In this document: in pieces, positions 13,201 through 25,200 of the stretch
Layout: each line of letters begins with the position of its first letter
Numbering within the stretch: the first letter of the stretch is position 1
Source of the DNA: Diadophis punctatus similis
Lineage: Eukaryota; Chordata; Lepidosauria; Squamata; Dipsadidae
Reading direction: 5' to 3'
Length of the DNA stretch: 64,000 bases
Assembly (NCBI GenBank): GCA_023053685.1
Contig: JALIGW010000029.1
Span: 2,145,001-2,209,000, forward strand
Translations under genes and position numbers: made by a program
Notes under the pieces: model-generated
Seen by the model: only the letters and a program-made list of their open reading frames with translations
The model's database searches: none
Told to the model about the DNA's origin: nothing

Positions 13201-16200
13201 AGCTCCATCTCTATTACCATCTAAGCCAGCACTTTCAACTTCATTAATCAGTTGTTCATCAGGCAAGAGATAAAGATGATCCATTAAGGAGCACGGCACA
13301 AGAAAAGAAAAATAACCCTGAGGGAAACAAACAAATCCTCTGCTTAGTTTCAAAGAGCAGAAAACAATGATTTGTTCTAATTTCAAATTATACAGGTAAC
13401 TAAGATATAACCACAAATATAAAATGTATCTGTGCAAACTACAAAGCAAATACCTGCAGTCAGGATGGCTATCCATATTCTCAGTCTTAAAATGTGTTTT
13501 GAAAATATTAGCAGCAAATAAGGGTAAACAACTGAACTATGAGGAAAACAATCAAATAATCTTTTTAATGGTTTCCATGATTTCTTGGAACTTTTTAAAA
13601 TTATGGCTTGTCCCATTTATTTGGGGAGTGGAGAAGCTTAATACAAAATAAAAAACAATAACAAAGGCAAGGCGACTGTGTTGACTGTAAAGAAAAAAAA
13701 TATCTAAAACGTATGATCAGGGAATTCTATTCTTAGATCACCTGAATGTTTACTAAATAAATGAAGGTTTGCAAGTATTTTGTAGAAACTTAAAGATATT
13801 GTTTCAATATCACAATAAAGTATGGGATCATTATGTTATTTTATAAACCTATAAAGCATCAATGCTTTACCATGAAATAGCCGGGTTCTTACCTTTTTTA
13901 GTAGACACACCATATTGGTATACTGATTCAAGAGAAGTGCGAGTGGTCGTGAAAGTTCTTCCTGATACTGAAGGCAGTAGGCGTAGAATTTTGACCAGAA
14001 TTCTATTTGTAATTGTCTGAATTCTTCATGTGAAAATTCATATTCTGTCACATTGCCCTGGAACTGGGAGAAGGGGGGGGGGGGGGAGAAATAAAATAAT
14101 TTGCTACCTATCATTTATCAAATGACACTTGGCACTTTAATACCATTAATTAAAAGAGAGCCATGGTAGCGCAGTGGTTAGAATGCAGTACTGCAGCCTA
14201 CTTCTGCTAACTGCCGTCTGCCAGCAGTTTGGCAGTTCAATTCTCATTGGCGCAAGGTTGACTCAGCTTTCCACCCTTCCGAGGTCAGTAAAATGAGGAC
14301 CCAGATTGTTGTTGGCAATATGCTGACACTGTAAACCGCTTAGAGAGGCTGTAAAGCACTGTGAAGCGATATAAGTGCTATTGCTATTAACCAATTAATC
14401 TTAAATTCATCCTCATTAAAAAGACTTCTTTATGTAAGAACCCAGACTGTTGTCATTTCTACTAATAGCTACAGCTAGCATTTTCAAACCAGATCAAACT
14501 TCACTACAGTGTTCTAATTACTCTTAACCAAAAATAAATTTATTTTTATTATTTCTTATACTAAGAACAACAAAAAAGATGAGGCTTCAAAATAATTGGC
14601 TGGTTCAAATATAACACTAAACCATAATCTGGTTTAAATCTTGTTTAGCATTATGTATGAAATTATCCATTCAGTTTTAGCGTTATATGTAGACAAGACT
14701 ATTATAAAATGTCCATATGATTAAAAAGATAGGTTTAGCATCATGTGTGACATAACACAATGTTTGCATATCAGTCATACAATGGCTAGAGGACAAATGT
14801 GGCTGAACAGCAACTACCGCCCTACCATCCCACTCTATAATCAGCAAAGAGTTAAAAATAACTGAAATGATTCTTTAAAACAGAAATAAATCTAATCTTA
14901 CCTCATCTTCTAGAGCAATAGTAATTTCTTTTTTCAGTTCATCCCATGATAGGTCTTTGTATCTCTCAGCTTCTTGAGAAAAAATCTACAAATATATATA
15001 TATAGAGAAAAAGAGAGTTACACTGCTTAATCTTAAGTGTCACAATTTCATACATGTTCCCTTCACACACAAAAAAGCCCCCCCCCCAAAAAAACCCATT
15101 AGTTTAAAAAGGCTTAGAAGAGCACTGAACCAAGTTTTGATTACACCAGACTTTGGAGCTGATTCATTATCAAGTTAACATCCATCTTATTTAATTAAAA
15201 TGCCATCCTCATGAGCAGATAACATTTTCTTGCTTCTAATTTTCTTCCAAAATCTGATACAATGACAATTTTAATCTTCCAGTGTCACCAAACCATGCTT
15301 ATACTGTTGCCTTAATAAATATCCTTAACTAGAGGCATTTCCCTCAAGCTTCCAATCTTTATTACTATAAATATAAATTATCTGTAATATGAAATGTATT
15401 TCACTTCCAGGCAAGCTCAGAGAGCACCAAGGACTTCACTTCCAATCAAGCAGAGCATTATCTACACTTGATTTCATCCATTTCTTTGTGTGAAACTTAA
15501 TAATATGGTTTTCTGTCCTTGTGCATTCTTTTGTTATTATCAACATACTTGTTAGAATCTACTAAATGGTAATTAGAGAGAATATGTTAACTTGTGTAGG
15601 GCAAATTACTTACTTGGAAAAAAAGATTTAACCATGCCCACTTATCAAATATTAGCTAACATTTTAATTTTCTAAAATTATGAAACAGGATGATTTACAC
15701 TTCAATGCACAATGGAAGCCAGGTTTAAAAATGCTTCTACCTACCACTATTACATATTGTGATTTGTTGCTTAATATAATAGGATCCTGAAAGTTAATAC
15801 TGTGGTTTATGTTTCAAATTTAGCCTTATCAACTGCTACCCAAGAGAATGCTCTTTTCAGATTACACTAATAGAAGGTCATTAAGAATTATGAACTGGAG
15901 AAAATTAGTATGTCCTTTGGTTGCAATCCAACATTGCCATTTTGTGTCAAAAAAGATGTTGATTAGCTTTTAAAATGTTGCTTAGTTAGGACAAATTCTC
16001 CAACAAATAATGACATACTCACCTGTAAAGCTTTAAGCAAAGCTGCATTTGTGAACTGACTGGGCAGGAAGATTGCCTCTGTAAATGTTTCCTGTAAAGA
16101 ATCATTATGGTATCAATTCAATACATTTGTATGATTTAAAAAAAACCACTAAGGTGTGATGCTATTTTCTTGCACTAAAATTGTGAGTGGCATGATGCAC

Positions 16201-19200
16201 CGCAGGCTCTCAAATGTGGGGACAACTGGAATATCAACACCCATAACAAATACAATAAATCTCATTTTAACAGACATTAAAGCAAATTTTCCTCATTTGG
16301 CAAAATTTCAGTGCAATGGCCGCAACGTCTTTCTGGATAGAAAATCTACCAAAGTAGATAGATAAGGCATTTAAATTTACATTAAATTATATTAAATTTG
16401 CATGATTATGTCCTTTTTCAAATGATGTAAATCATTGTTAATGTTTTGATACTTAACACATTTTGGAGTAACAAATGCCCAATCTTTCCAAATACACATT
16501 GTTCTTGATCTACAACCATTTTGTTCAGTGACTTTTCAAAGTTACAATGGTGCTGAACAAATAGTGGTTATGACCATCCTCAGATTTCTGGTATCCCAGC
16601 ATCCCTGCAAACACATGATCACAACTGGGGTGATTGGCAGAAAATCAGTGGGGAAGCTAGCAGGGAAGGTTATAAGTTGCTGGAGTGTTCCCCACCCCAT
16701 ACCCCCCCTTCCCTTCTGTGCTCACACCAGCTACTTGTGCACTGCCACACACCTTCCCCAATCCATCACACCTTCATTACACCCTCCTGCTTGCACACTT
16801 AACACATACCCTTGCAACCCTCCTGACCCACTCAGCACTAATCCCACACCTTCTTCACATCTTGCCCAGCCCTCATGCAACCTGCACTCTACCCATTCCT
16901 GTTGGGCACCCTCTTGTACCTTGCCTGACCTTTTCCCCTCACATACCCCTTGTGCCCTTCTCCTGACCTGCCCCTTTCGTGCACCCTTCCCTGCCCCGCA
17001 ACCCTGTGCACTCCCTGCTCTCCCACCCAGCAGCAGCCACTTATCTGCCTGCCAATCTGGGGCACGAAACTTCCTGTCAGCTTTCCCACCAACTTGGTTA
17101 GTGCAGCAGGAAGTTGCATTCCCCAAACATGGCGGTATTCAGTTAAGGCTACCAATTGGGACTGGGATCACTGTCACTAAGTGATGCAGTTGCACTTTTT
17201 ACTGATGGAAATTCTGGTATCACATGCCATAAACCATGGACTACCTGGAGTCTAAATACTTTACTGTATATCTAAAGAAAATGTACCAGATTTATTTGTT
17301 GATCTTATTTCCAGCATTCAAATTCACTGTTCAAACTGGAGGATTTCTATTATATTACACATACATTTATGGTACAAGTAAGATAAACACAGCAGTACTG
17401 TATCTATATTTAATTCATAGGGTTTATTTACCCTGGGATCCTGGTCATCTCGTATATTCACTTCTTCAGCTGGCAGGGGCTGAACAGAAACTTGGTTCCA
17501 CTGACCAGCAACATTGCTAAAACAAGACTACCGGTAGATTATTTCAGTCATATAAATACACACATACACATAAAAAGACTATGTTCCAGATAATCATATT
17601 TCACCACATTGTCCCTTTTTCAATTCAATGCCATCACCGATTCTAGAAAACAAGCACACGTATTTTGCTATGCTGTTATGACAGTCTCTCTTTTCTTATG
17701 TGGGCATACATTGTCAGGTTTTTCTATTAATCCAGTGGTACACACTCTGGGGCAAGCCCCTGACTTCCCATCCTGGCACTGATGCAGTAGCCAACAATTC
17801 CCTTGGTGCACACTAGGTTTCTTGCTGATTTAAGAACCATTTAATAGATGCAAAGCACAACACTAATCAGAAACACACAGGTAGTCCTCGACTTATGACC
17901 ACAATTGAGCCCAAAATTTCAGTTGCTAAGAGAGTTAAGTAAGTTTTGCCCCATTTTATCTCTTTCCTTGCCAGAGTTGTTAAGTGAATCGCTGCAGCTT
18001 TAAGTTAGTAATGTGGTTGTTAAGTGAACTTGACTTCCCCATTGAGTTTGCTTGCAAGAAGGTCGCAAAAGGTGAGTACATGACCCGGGATACCGCAATT
18101 GCCATAAATACATGCCAGTTGCCAAGTTTCCAAATTTTGATCATGTGACCATGGGGATGCTGCAACAGTCAAGTGTGAAAAAGTGTCATGTCACTTTTTT
18201 CAGTGCTGTTGTAAGTTTGAATTATCAGTAAACAAACAGTTGTAAGTCAAGGACTACCTATAATCGATTATCAGTGCTACTGGGCCTCCCTTGTATCTTA
18301 GAAACATTGTTAGAAATTGAAATAGTGGGTAGCTTCAGCCTAAAGCTTTATTTGGAAATGCTTTCTCCTGCCTAGTTAACAAGACCATTATAAGCTCGGG
18401 TAATAGAGAACAATCTCTCAGGGCTATGTAATCTAATCCTATTCTAAAGCTTCAAAAGTGCAGAGAATAACTTTTGGCTCAATGTTATCATCTTCTAATA
18501 CTCTGGCACACAAATGTATTTATTCTGAAACTTTTTCAATAGAATAGTCAACACTAAAGCTTGTTTTAAAGAAACGCATTGAGCAAATTAACAGCTGAAG
18601 GGAATAAAACTTACTGTTCAAAATTGATGTATTTCACAGTAGTCTGATTTTCATCATCATGCCAAAGTGCCCAGATCTCAGAAGTAGTTAAAGCAAAATC
18701 AATAAGTGTCTCCTAAATAAAAATGTAAATAGATTAAAACAAATGAATTATAAGAACAGTATTATGTTAACAATGTAGAATCTACTGATTGAATCTAGAA
18801 GGATTATATATATATATATAATTTTTCATCGCATTATCCATGCTCAAGTAAGGGGGAAGGTAAGATAGCTGTATTAAGCCTTTTCAGCCTGCAGAGGATT
18901 ACCCATGACCTATGTATTTATTTTTATCTGAAACCCATTTGACTTCATTGACCTGAGTGTTACCAGTTCCAACCTGAGATGTGAACAATGATGATATGTG
19001 ATCAAGACTATAGCGATGACTCTCTGTGCTGACCAACTGGAAGACACAGAACTGCAGGGGGGAGGAAAAAAAAGGTCTGCAATTAGTACAAATAAAAATG
19101 AAATGAATTCTTACCATATCCTTACCCTTTTTTTTTAATTCTAGAAAATCAAGATAACTACATGCCATGTATATCAGATATTCTAGTAACTACAGAATGA

Positions 19201-22200
19201 AGAACAACTCAGCAATTATGCAACTTTCCCCTGTAGATAGAAAGGAGAACATGGCTCTCTGTATGGGCATATTGGCAGGACTTGAAGTCTCTGAGAAATG
19301 AACCACAAATGGGAAACCTCAGACAATGCAACAATTCTGTATCTAAAGTTAGTTGAACAATATTTTTCTTTAGAGATAAGACATTTGTGCTACTCAATGC
19401 ATATCAACACTTAAGGCAATGTTTCTCAACCCTAGCGGCTTGAAGATGTGTAGACTCAGAATTCCCCAGGCAGCATGCTGCCTGGGGAATTCTGGGAGTT
19501 AAAGTCCACACATCTTCAAAGCTGCCAAGATTGAGAATCACTGCTCTAAACATACTTCATGTGTATAATCTTTATATCTTTAATGTGCATCAATGTTACA
19601 TAATTGCCCATGTTTAAAACAAGTAGTTGAAATAATCAGCATTTTAAGCTTTGCTTTTTGTCTCAGCTTCCAAAACAAAAGTATATATACCGTGTTTCCC
19701 CGAAAATAAGACCTGTCCCGAAACTAAGCCCCACAGGGGTTTTTCGGGACATGCCTTGAAATAAGCCCCCCCCCCGAAAATAAGCCCCCCCACTACTTCC
19801 GGGGGAAAGGGGGGGGGACATGCCGGGAGCCGCTCTTTTTGCGGCGGCACTCTTTTGGCCCGGAAAGAGAGAGAGAGATCTCTCTCAAGAAGTTTCCCTG
19901 CAAAGACCTGCTGAAAAGAGAAGCCGCGAACTTCCAGACGCTGGTAAAGTGAGCGCCTCGCAGCCCGGCCCTCCCCTGCATTCCCCCCCAAATTGATTAT
20001 CTTACCAGCGTCTGGAAGTTCGCCGCTTCTCTTTTCAGCAGGTCTTTGCAGGGAAACTCCTTCAATGTAAAGGAGAAGTTCTCGCGAGTGCAACCAATTA
20101 ACAACTTTTCGCACTCGCGAGAACTTCTCCTTTACATTGAAGGAGTTTCCCTGCAAAGACCTGCTGAAAAGAGAAGCGGCGAACTTCCAGACACTGGTAA
20201 GATAATCAATTTGGGGGGGAATGCAGGGGAGGGCCGGGCTGCGAGGCGCTCACTTTACCAGCGTCTGGAAGTTCGCTGCTTCCCTGTCACCGCCTTCCTC
20301 ACTCACGTCGCGCCCCGCCCCATCCCCCGCCCGGTGGTCAAAGTCCTTCAAAGCATTTTAAAGGGATCCGTTTTGCCTGCCATGAAGGGAACCAATGTTC
20401 CCCGAAGAAAAGGAGGCAAGCATTGGTTCCCTTCATGGCAGGCAAAACGGATCCCTTTAAAATGCTTCGATGGACTTTGAAGCATTTTGAAGGGACACCC
20501 TCCTACCTCGATCGCGTTCTTCGATCTTCTCTCCACGGCAGCCCATTCTGAAAGAGAATGCCTCACGAGTTGGAGAACTTTGAAAGCCTCGCGAGGCGTT
20601 CTCTTTCAGAATGGGCTGCCGTGGAGGGAAACCCCAGAGCTGTCAAACTCCAGTAAGTGGTGCGTTTCGCGGTTCTGCGGAGTTTGGAGCTTTGGGGCGA
20701 AGGATGGGGCGGGGCGGCGAGGCGAGCGAGCGACCAAGGTGGCGGCAGAAGGGGCAGCAGAAGAGCGAGATCCCAGCGGTCAGCAGGAGCCCCGAGTAGA
20801 AAGCGCCGGCCGCTGTGCCCAGGCGGAACGGCTCCCCCTTGAGTTTGGAGCCCAGCGAAAAGCACTTGAGACCCACCAGGGCGGCGCTCAGCGCGCAGGC
20901 GAGCAGGAGGTAGCTGGAGAGCGCGGCGCAGGCTCCCCGGACACTCCACTTCATCCTCCGCGTCTCCTCCGCCGCCTGCGCCTCCTCCTCCCTGCCTCGC
21001 CTCCTCCGCCTCCCTCCGCCTCCGCCTCCTCCGCCTCCTCCTTCCTTCTGTCCTCATCCTCCCGTGTCCTCCTCGGTGTCGGCGGCCCTTGCCGGGGAGG
21101 CGGCCGCCGCGTGTTGCGGGAACATAATGCTGGGGACGGCGGTGGCGAGAAGGGAGAGTTCCGAATGCGCCGCCACCGGTGCCGCCGTTGCTCTGGCTGC
21201 TACCGGCACAGCGGCCGCCGCTGTCACCGCTGTTTCCTCTCTGCAGGCAGCCGGCAAACACGGCTCACGCACCAGTTTTTTCCTCCCCGCCCTGCTTCCT
21301 CCTGCTCTCTCTTATTGAAGCGGCTGCTGCGGCTGCTGCTCTCTTGCTTGCCGCCGCCGCTACTGCTGGGAGCCGATGAATTATTGATGGCAGCAAGTTC
21401 GAGGCAAAAGAGGGGCTTGCTGCCATCAATAATTCATCGGCTCCCAGCAGTAGCGGTGGCGGCAAGCAAGACAGCAGCAGCCGCTTCAATAAGAGAGAGC
21501 AGGAGGAAGCAGGGCGGGGAGGAAAAAACTGGTGCGTGAGCCGTGTTTGCCGGCTGCCTGCAGAGAGGAAGCAGCGGTGACAGCGGCGGCCGCTGTGCCG
21601 GTAGCAGCCAGAGCAACGGCGGCACCGGTGGCGGCGCATTCGGAACTCTCCCTTCTCGCCACCGCCGTCCCCAGCATTATGTTCCCGCAACACGCGGCGG
21701 CCGCCTCCCCGGCAAGGGCCGCCGACACCGAGGAGGACACGGGAGGAGGAGGACAGAAGGGAGGAGGAGGAGGAGGAGGCGGAGGCGGAGGGAGGCGGAG
21801 GAGGCGAGGCAGGGAGGAGGAGGCGCAGGCGGCGGAGGAGACGCGGAGGATGAAGTGGAGTGTCCGGGGAGCCTGCGCCGCGCTCTCCAGCTACCTCCTG
21901 CTCGCCTGCGCGCTGAGCGCCGCCCCGGTGGGTCTCAAGTGCTTTTCGCTGGGCTCCGAACTCAAGGGGGAGCCGTTCCGCCTGGGCACAGCGGCCGGCG
22001 CTTTCTACTCGGGGCTCCTGCTGACCGCTGGGATCTCGCTCTTCTGCTGCCCCTTCTGCCGCCACCTCGGTCGCTCGCTCGCCTCGCCGCCCCGCCCCAT
22101 CCTTCGCCCCAAAGCTCCAAACTCCGCAGAACCGCGAAACGCACCACTTACTGGAGTTTGACAGCTCTGGGGTTTCCCTCGGCTAGGGGAAAAAATCTTG

Positions 22201-25200
22201 CATAGTGCAGAAACTCTTCTCGCTTCGAGAACTTGTTAATTCTCGCGAGAAGAGTTTCTGCACTATGCAAGATTTTTTTCCCCCTAAACAGATTAGCCGA
22301 GAGACCACGGAGCTGCCGAACTTCAGTAAGTGGTGCGTCGCGGCCTGCCTGCACCCCAAAAATAATAAGCCATCCCCCCAAAATAAGGCCAGGGGCATTT
22401 TTGGGGGTCAAAAAAATATAAGCCCCTGTCTTATTTTCGGGGAAACACGGTAGTTGTAAACTGCCTTTGCCAAACAATGCTAAAATATTTTAGTATTTTA
22501 TTTTAGTTTCAATAAAATACATCTTGTATTATCCAAGTACAAAATTTCCGTTACCTGTCCTTGTCTGGGTGCATGCAGGTATACACCAATATAAAGCCCC
22601 AATGATTCAGAATATGCCAGCTGTAATCTGTGTCCACTTCCACCAATAAGTCTCAAATCTTTATTTACAGGAACAAATTCCAACATATCAGCCACCATCA
22701 GGCACATTTGATTCTGTTAAGATAAGATGCTAGATAAGTAAAACACAAAAAGCGAACATCTTTAAATACAATTATAAACACAGCACTGTGAGACACCGGA
22801 GAGACAATTTATTCTGTTTAATTTTCCACAGCTCATCACAGATTTGATAGTAGACAGTAGTTTACTACAGTGTATTCTCAGACTTTACATATCTGCTTCT
22901 GTTTTTAAGAAAACAGTTCTAAGCTAAAAACTGCTGTCATTCGGGTTTATCTTTAAAAATGTCATTTGCTTACATAACAGGTCTAGGGGTATTTTTGTGA
23001 AGTTAGTATTAATACTATCTAAAACACTCAATTGGCAGAAAGAAGGGAGGGAAGAGACATTTTGGGCCAATAATTTCTTTGTTTGCTTTATTGTAATTAC
23101 TACTACTACTACTACTGCTTCTTCCCCTTCCTCCTCTTCTTCTTTCTTCCCCTTCCTCCTCCTCCTCCTTTCTCCTCCTCCTTCAACTTCATCTTCATCA
23201 TTTTCATCCCAGTATTATCTACCCAACTATTCTAAGAGATCCCTCAAATGTTTCATCAGATTTTTCAGGACATAGAGGATTGGAGGTGCAATGAGACAAA
23301 GGAATAATATTTTTTTCCTGGTTGGCCAAAAGGTTCTGCTGGATAATGAAAATGTACCATGATTCTGAACTCAATTCATGTTCGCAATGCTTACAACAAA
23401 GCCTCTCACAATGCAGTAAAAGGAAGAGGTAGAGAAGAATAAGACTGCACTCTATATCAAATAATTTCAGTGTAGAACCCTTGAATCTGTAACAGGAAGA
23501 GCATTAGTCCCTGAAAGCCAACAGCTCATTCCTAAAGCCTGACTGAACCATAAAGCTCATTGTGCTGAATATTTGTCCAAACTCATGAAACTGAGGTGAG
23601 CAAGTGTGTCCATTGGGGGTGTAGATCAAAGAGCTAAGATGACACAAACCACTTTGATGATTATCAATTGGTTAGTATATTAAGAATTAAGTAACAAATG
23701 AAAAATAAAACATTACTCACTTTATAAGACCACATCCGAAGTTTATGATCTTGGTAGAGTGCAAAGAGAAGTGCATCATGTTCACGACAGTGGACAGATA
23801 AGCTAACAGGAAGATCTGAAGGATTTTGATCCCCTCTATAAAAACAGTGACAATAACAATAAATACAGAAGCAAGCACTAAGGAGAATCAATGATTCTGC
23901 ATGACAGTTTTTTCCATATGTAACATTACAATTGCTCTATCATAGTAATGACTAACTGGAACACTATTGAACTTCATTAGTGAGGTATAAATGACATCTT
24001 TATTGAGATGTCAATAATTACTTACAATTAGTAATAATAATTATAATTATTAACAACTTAATTATTATTGACATCTGAATTGAGTATTGACCAAACAGGG
24101 CATTTTAAGTTGAACTTAGCTGAAGAAGCACTGTTTATAAGTAAAGCACCTGTCTTTTCTTTGCAGCAGTTCTTCTTTCAGAAGAAAGAATATTATAATC
24201 TGTCATGCCTAAAAATTCAAATTAATCATGAAGGGCAGTACTACTACAGTGCCATACATAAAACTTCAAAATAATCATAAAGTGCAATACTATAGTGAAC
24301 AACCTGCAGAAGTTTAAACTCCAAAATAATCAAGCAGGAACTGATTACAATTTCAGGCTTCATTTTTCAATAGTCTACTATTCTCACAACTCCGCTTTCT
24401 TGTGTAAGTTAGGCAAAGGTAGCCATCTCCTCTCTTTTGAAAACCTGTCTCCAGCACCACAAGGAATTCATAGCTATTGGGAACAGAGCTAATTACAAAA
24501 AGTGAGAGGTACCCTTTTTCTGTACAATTGGGTGCCTTTAGTATCTCTCCTTCAGCTTTGTTTTTTTCAACTTTTCTTCGGTTATCTGCTAATCTTTCCC
24601 TCTCCAGACCCAGGTTCTCGATTTCCCTTCCATGTTTCATTCATTCCGATGCCAATTCCAATTACTCTATTTGTTGCTGTGTAAGCTTGAAGAGCTCTAA
24701 TTAAACTCTAATTATAAGCCTTAACTGCTTATCATCATAATACTAGCCTGATGGCAGTTGGCATCCAACCTGTAAGCAGGCGCTGCATGACTGAACTCTG
24801 TTTCAACTCCACAAATGAAGTTGAAGGCATCTCTAAAAAAATAAGAAAACAATTTTTAGAATTTGTTTAAATCTGACAATATAAGAAAGATGCAATTAAA
24901 TCAGTTAGTCTTTAGTGAATTCTATAAAAAGGCATTTAAAACACATTTGTTACTTAGTTGATTTATTAATTGTGGATAACTAGAACTTATATAAGATTCT
25001 GTTGGTGGTCTAAGCAAAGACAAGATCATTCTTTATTTCCTAAAATAATTAATCAGAATGAATTTTTAATTTAAATCAGTTTTAAATCACTTCTCATTTA
25101 ACATCAACATTAATTGCAATGTTTTACTTTGATCCTGTTTTGCCCTCAGAATGGGACATTTTACTATGTTTAGTACTTGAAACGGTGTAAATCTAAAAAA

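Larger units (their letters stand above)
20624..22180. repeat. 1.56-kb near-perfect palindrome (arms about 770 bp, loop 18 bp)
   Basis: The left arm 20624-21397 returns as reverse complement at 21416-22180 with few changes; arm lengths differ by 9 nt, part of it codon-sized change in CTG/CGG runs. The loop is 21398-21415. Each arm holds a GGA/GGC-rich CpG stretch resembling a 5' UTR and promoter, then a 103-codon frame. Confidence 0.92.
19690..22450. mobile_element. Giant TA-flanked foldback element made of serial palindromes, with captured gene sequence
   Basis: Bounded by CCGTGTTTCCCCGAAAATAAG and its reverse (CTTATTTTCGGGGAAACACGG), flanked by TA on both sides, as in the small copies at 938, 26704 and 33244, but 2761 bp long. 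The interior is a chain of palindromes: about 19890-20290 (with nested inverted subunits), 20335-20480, 20528-20632, 20624-22180 and 22188-22272. Most of it is CpG rich, unlike NUP160 intron 7 in which it lies. It encodes no transposase. The TA duplication fits Tc1/mariner or a related superfamily; the assignment is inference. Confidence 0.85.

Noticed and set aside
14159..14240. Possible tRNA gene (A and B boxes)
   Set aside because: The boxes belong to a SINE with a conserved body and tail, repeated at 53508 and 58182; no cloverleaf acceptor stem.
16528..17184. 218-codon frame, Pro/His/Thr rich
   Set aside because: C-rich repeat-like stretch with no conserved motif; inside NUP160 intron 10.
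20487..21539. 350-codon open frame, plus strand (and 266 codons on the minus strand at 21265-22065)
   Set aside because: They are mirror shadows of the GC-rich palindrome arms, read through proline/serine/arginine low complexity; only the MKWSVRG frame looks like protein.
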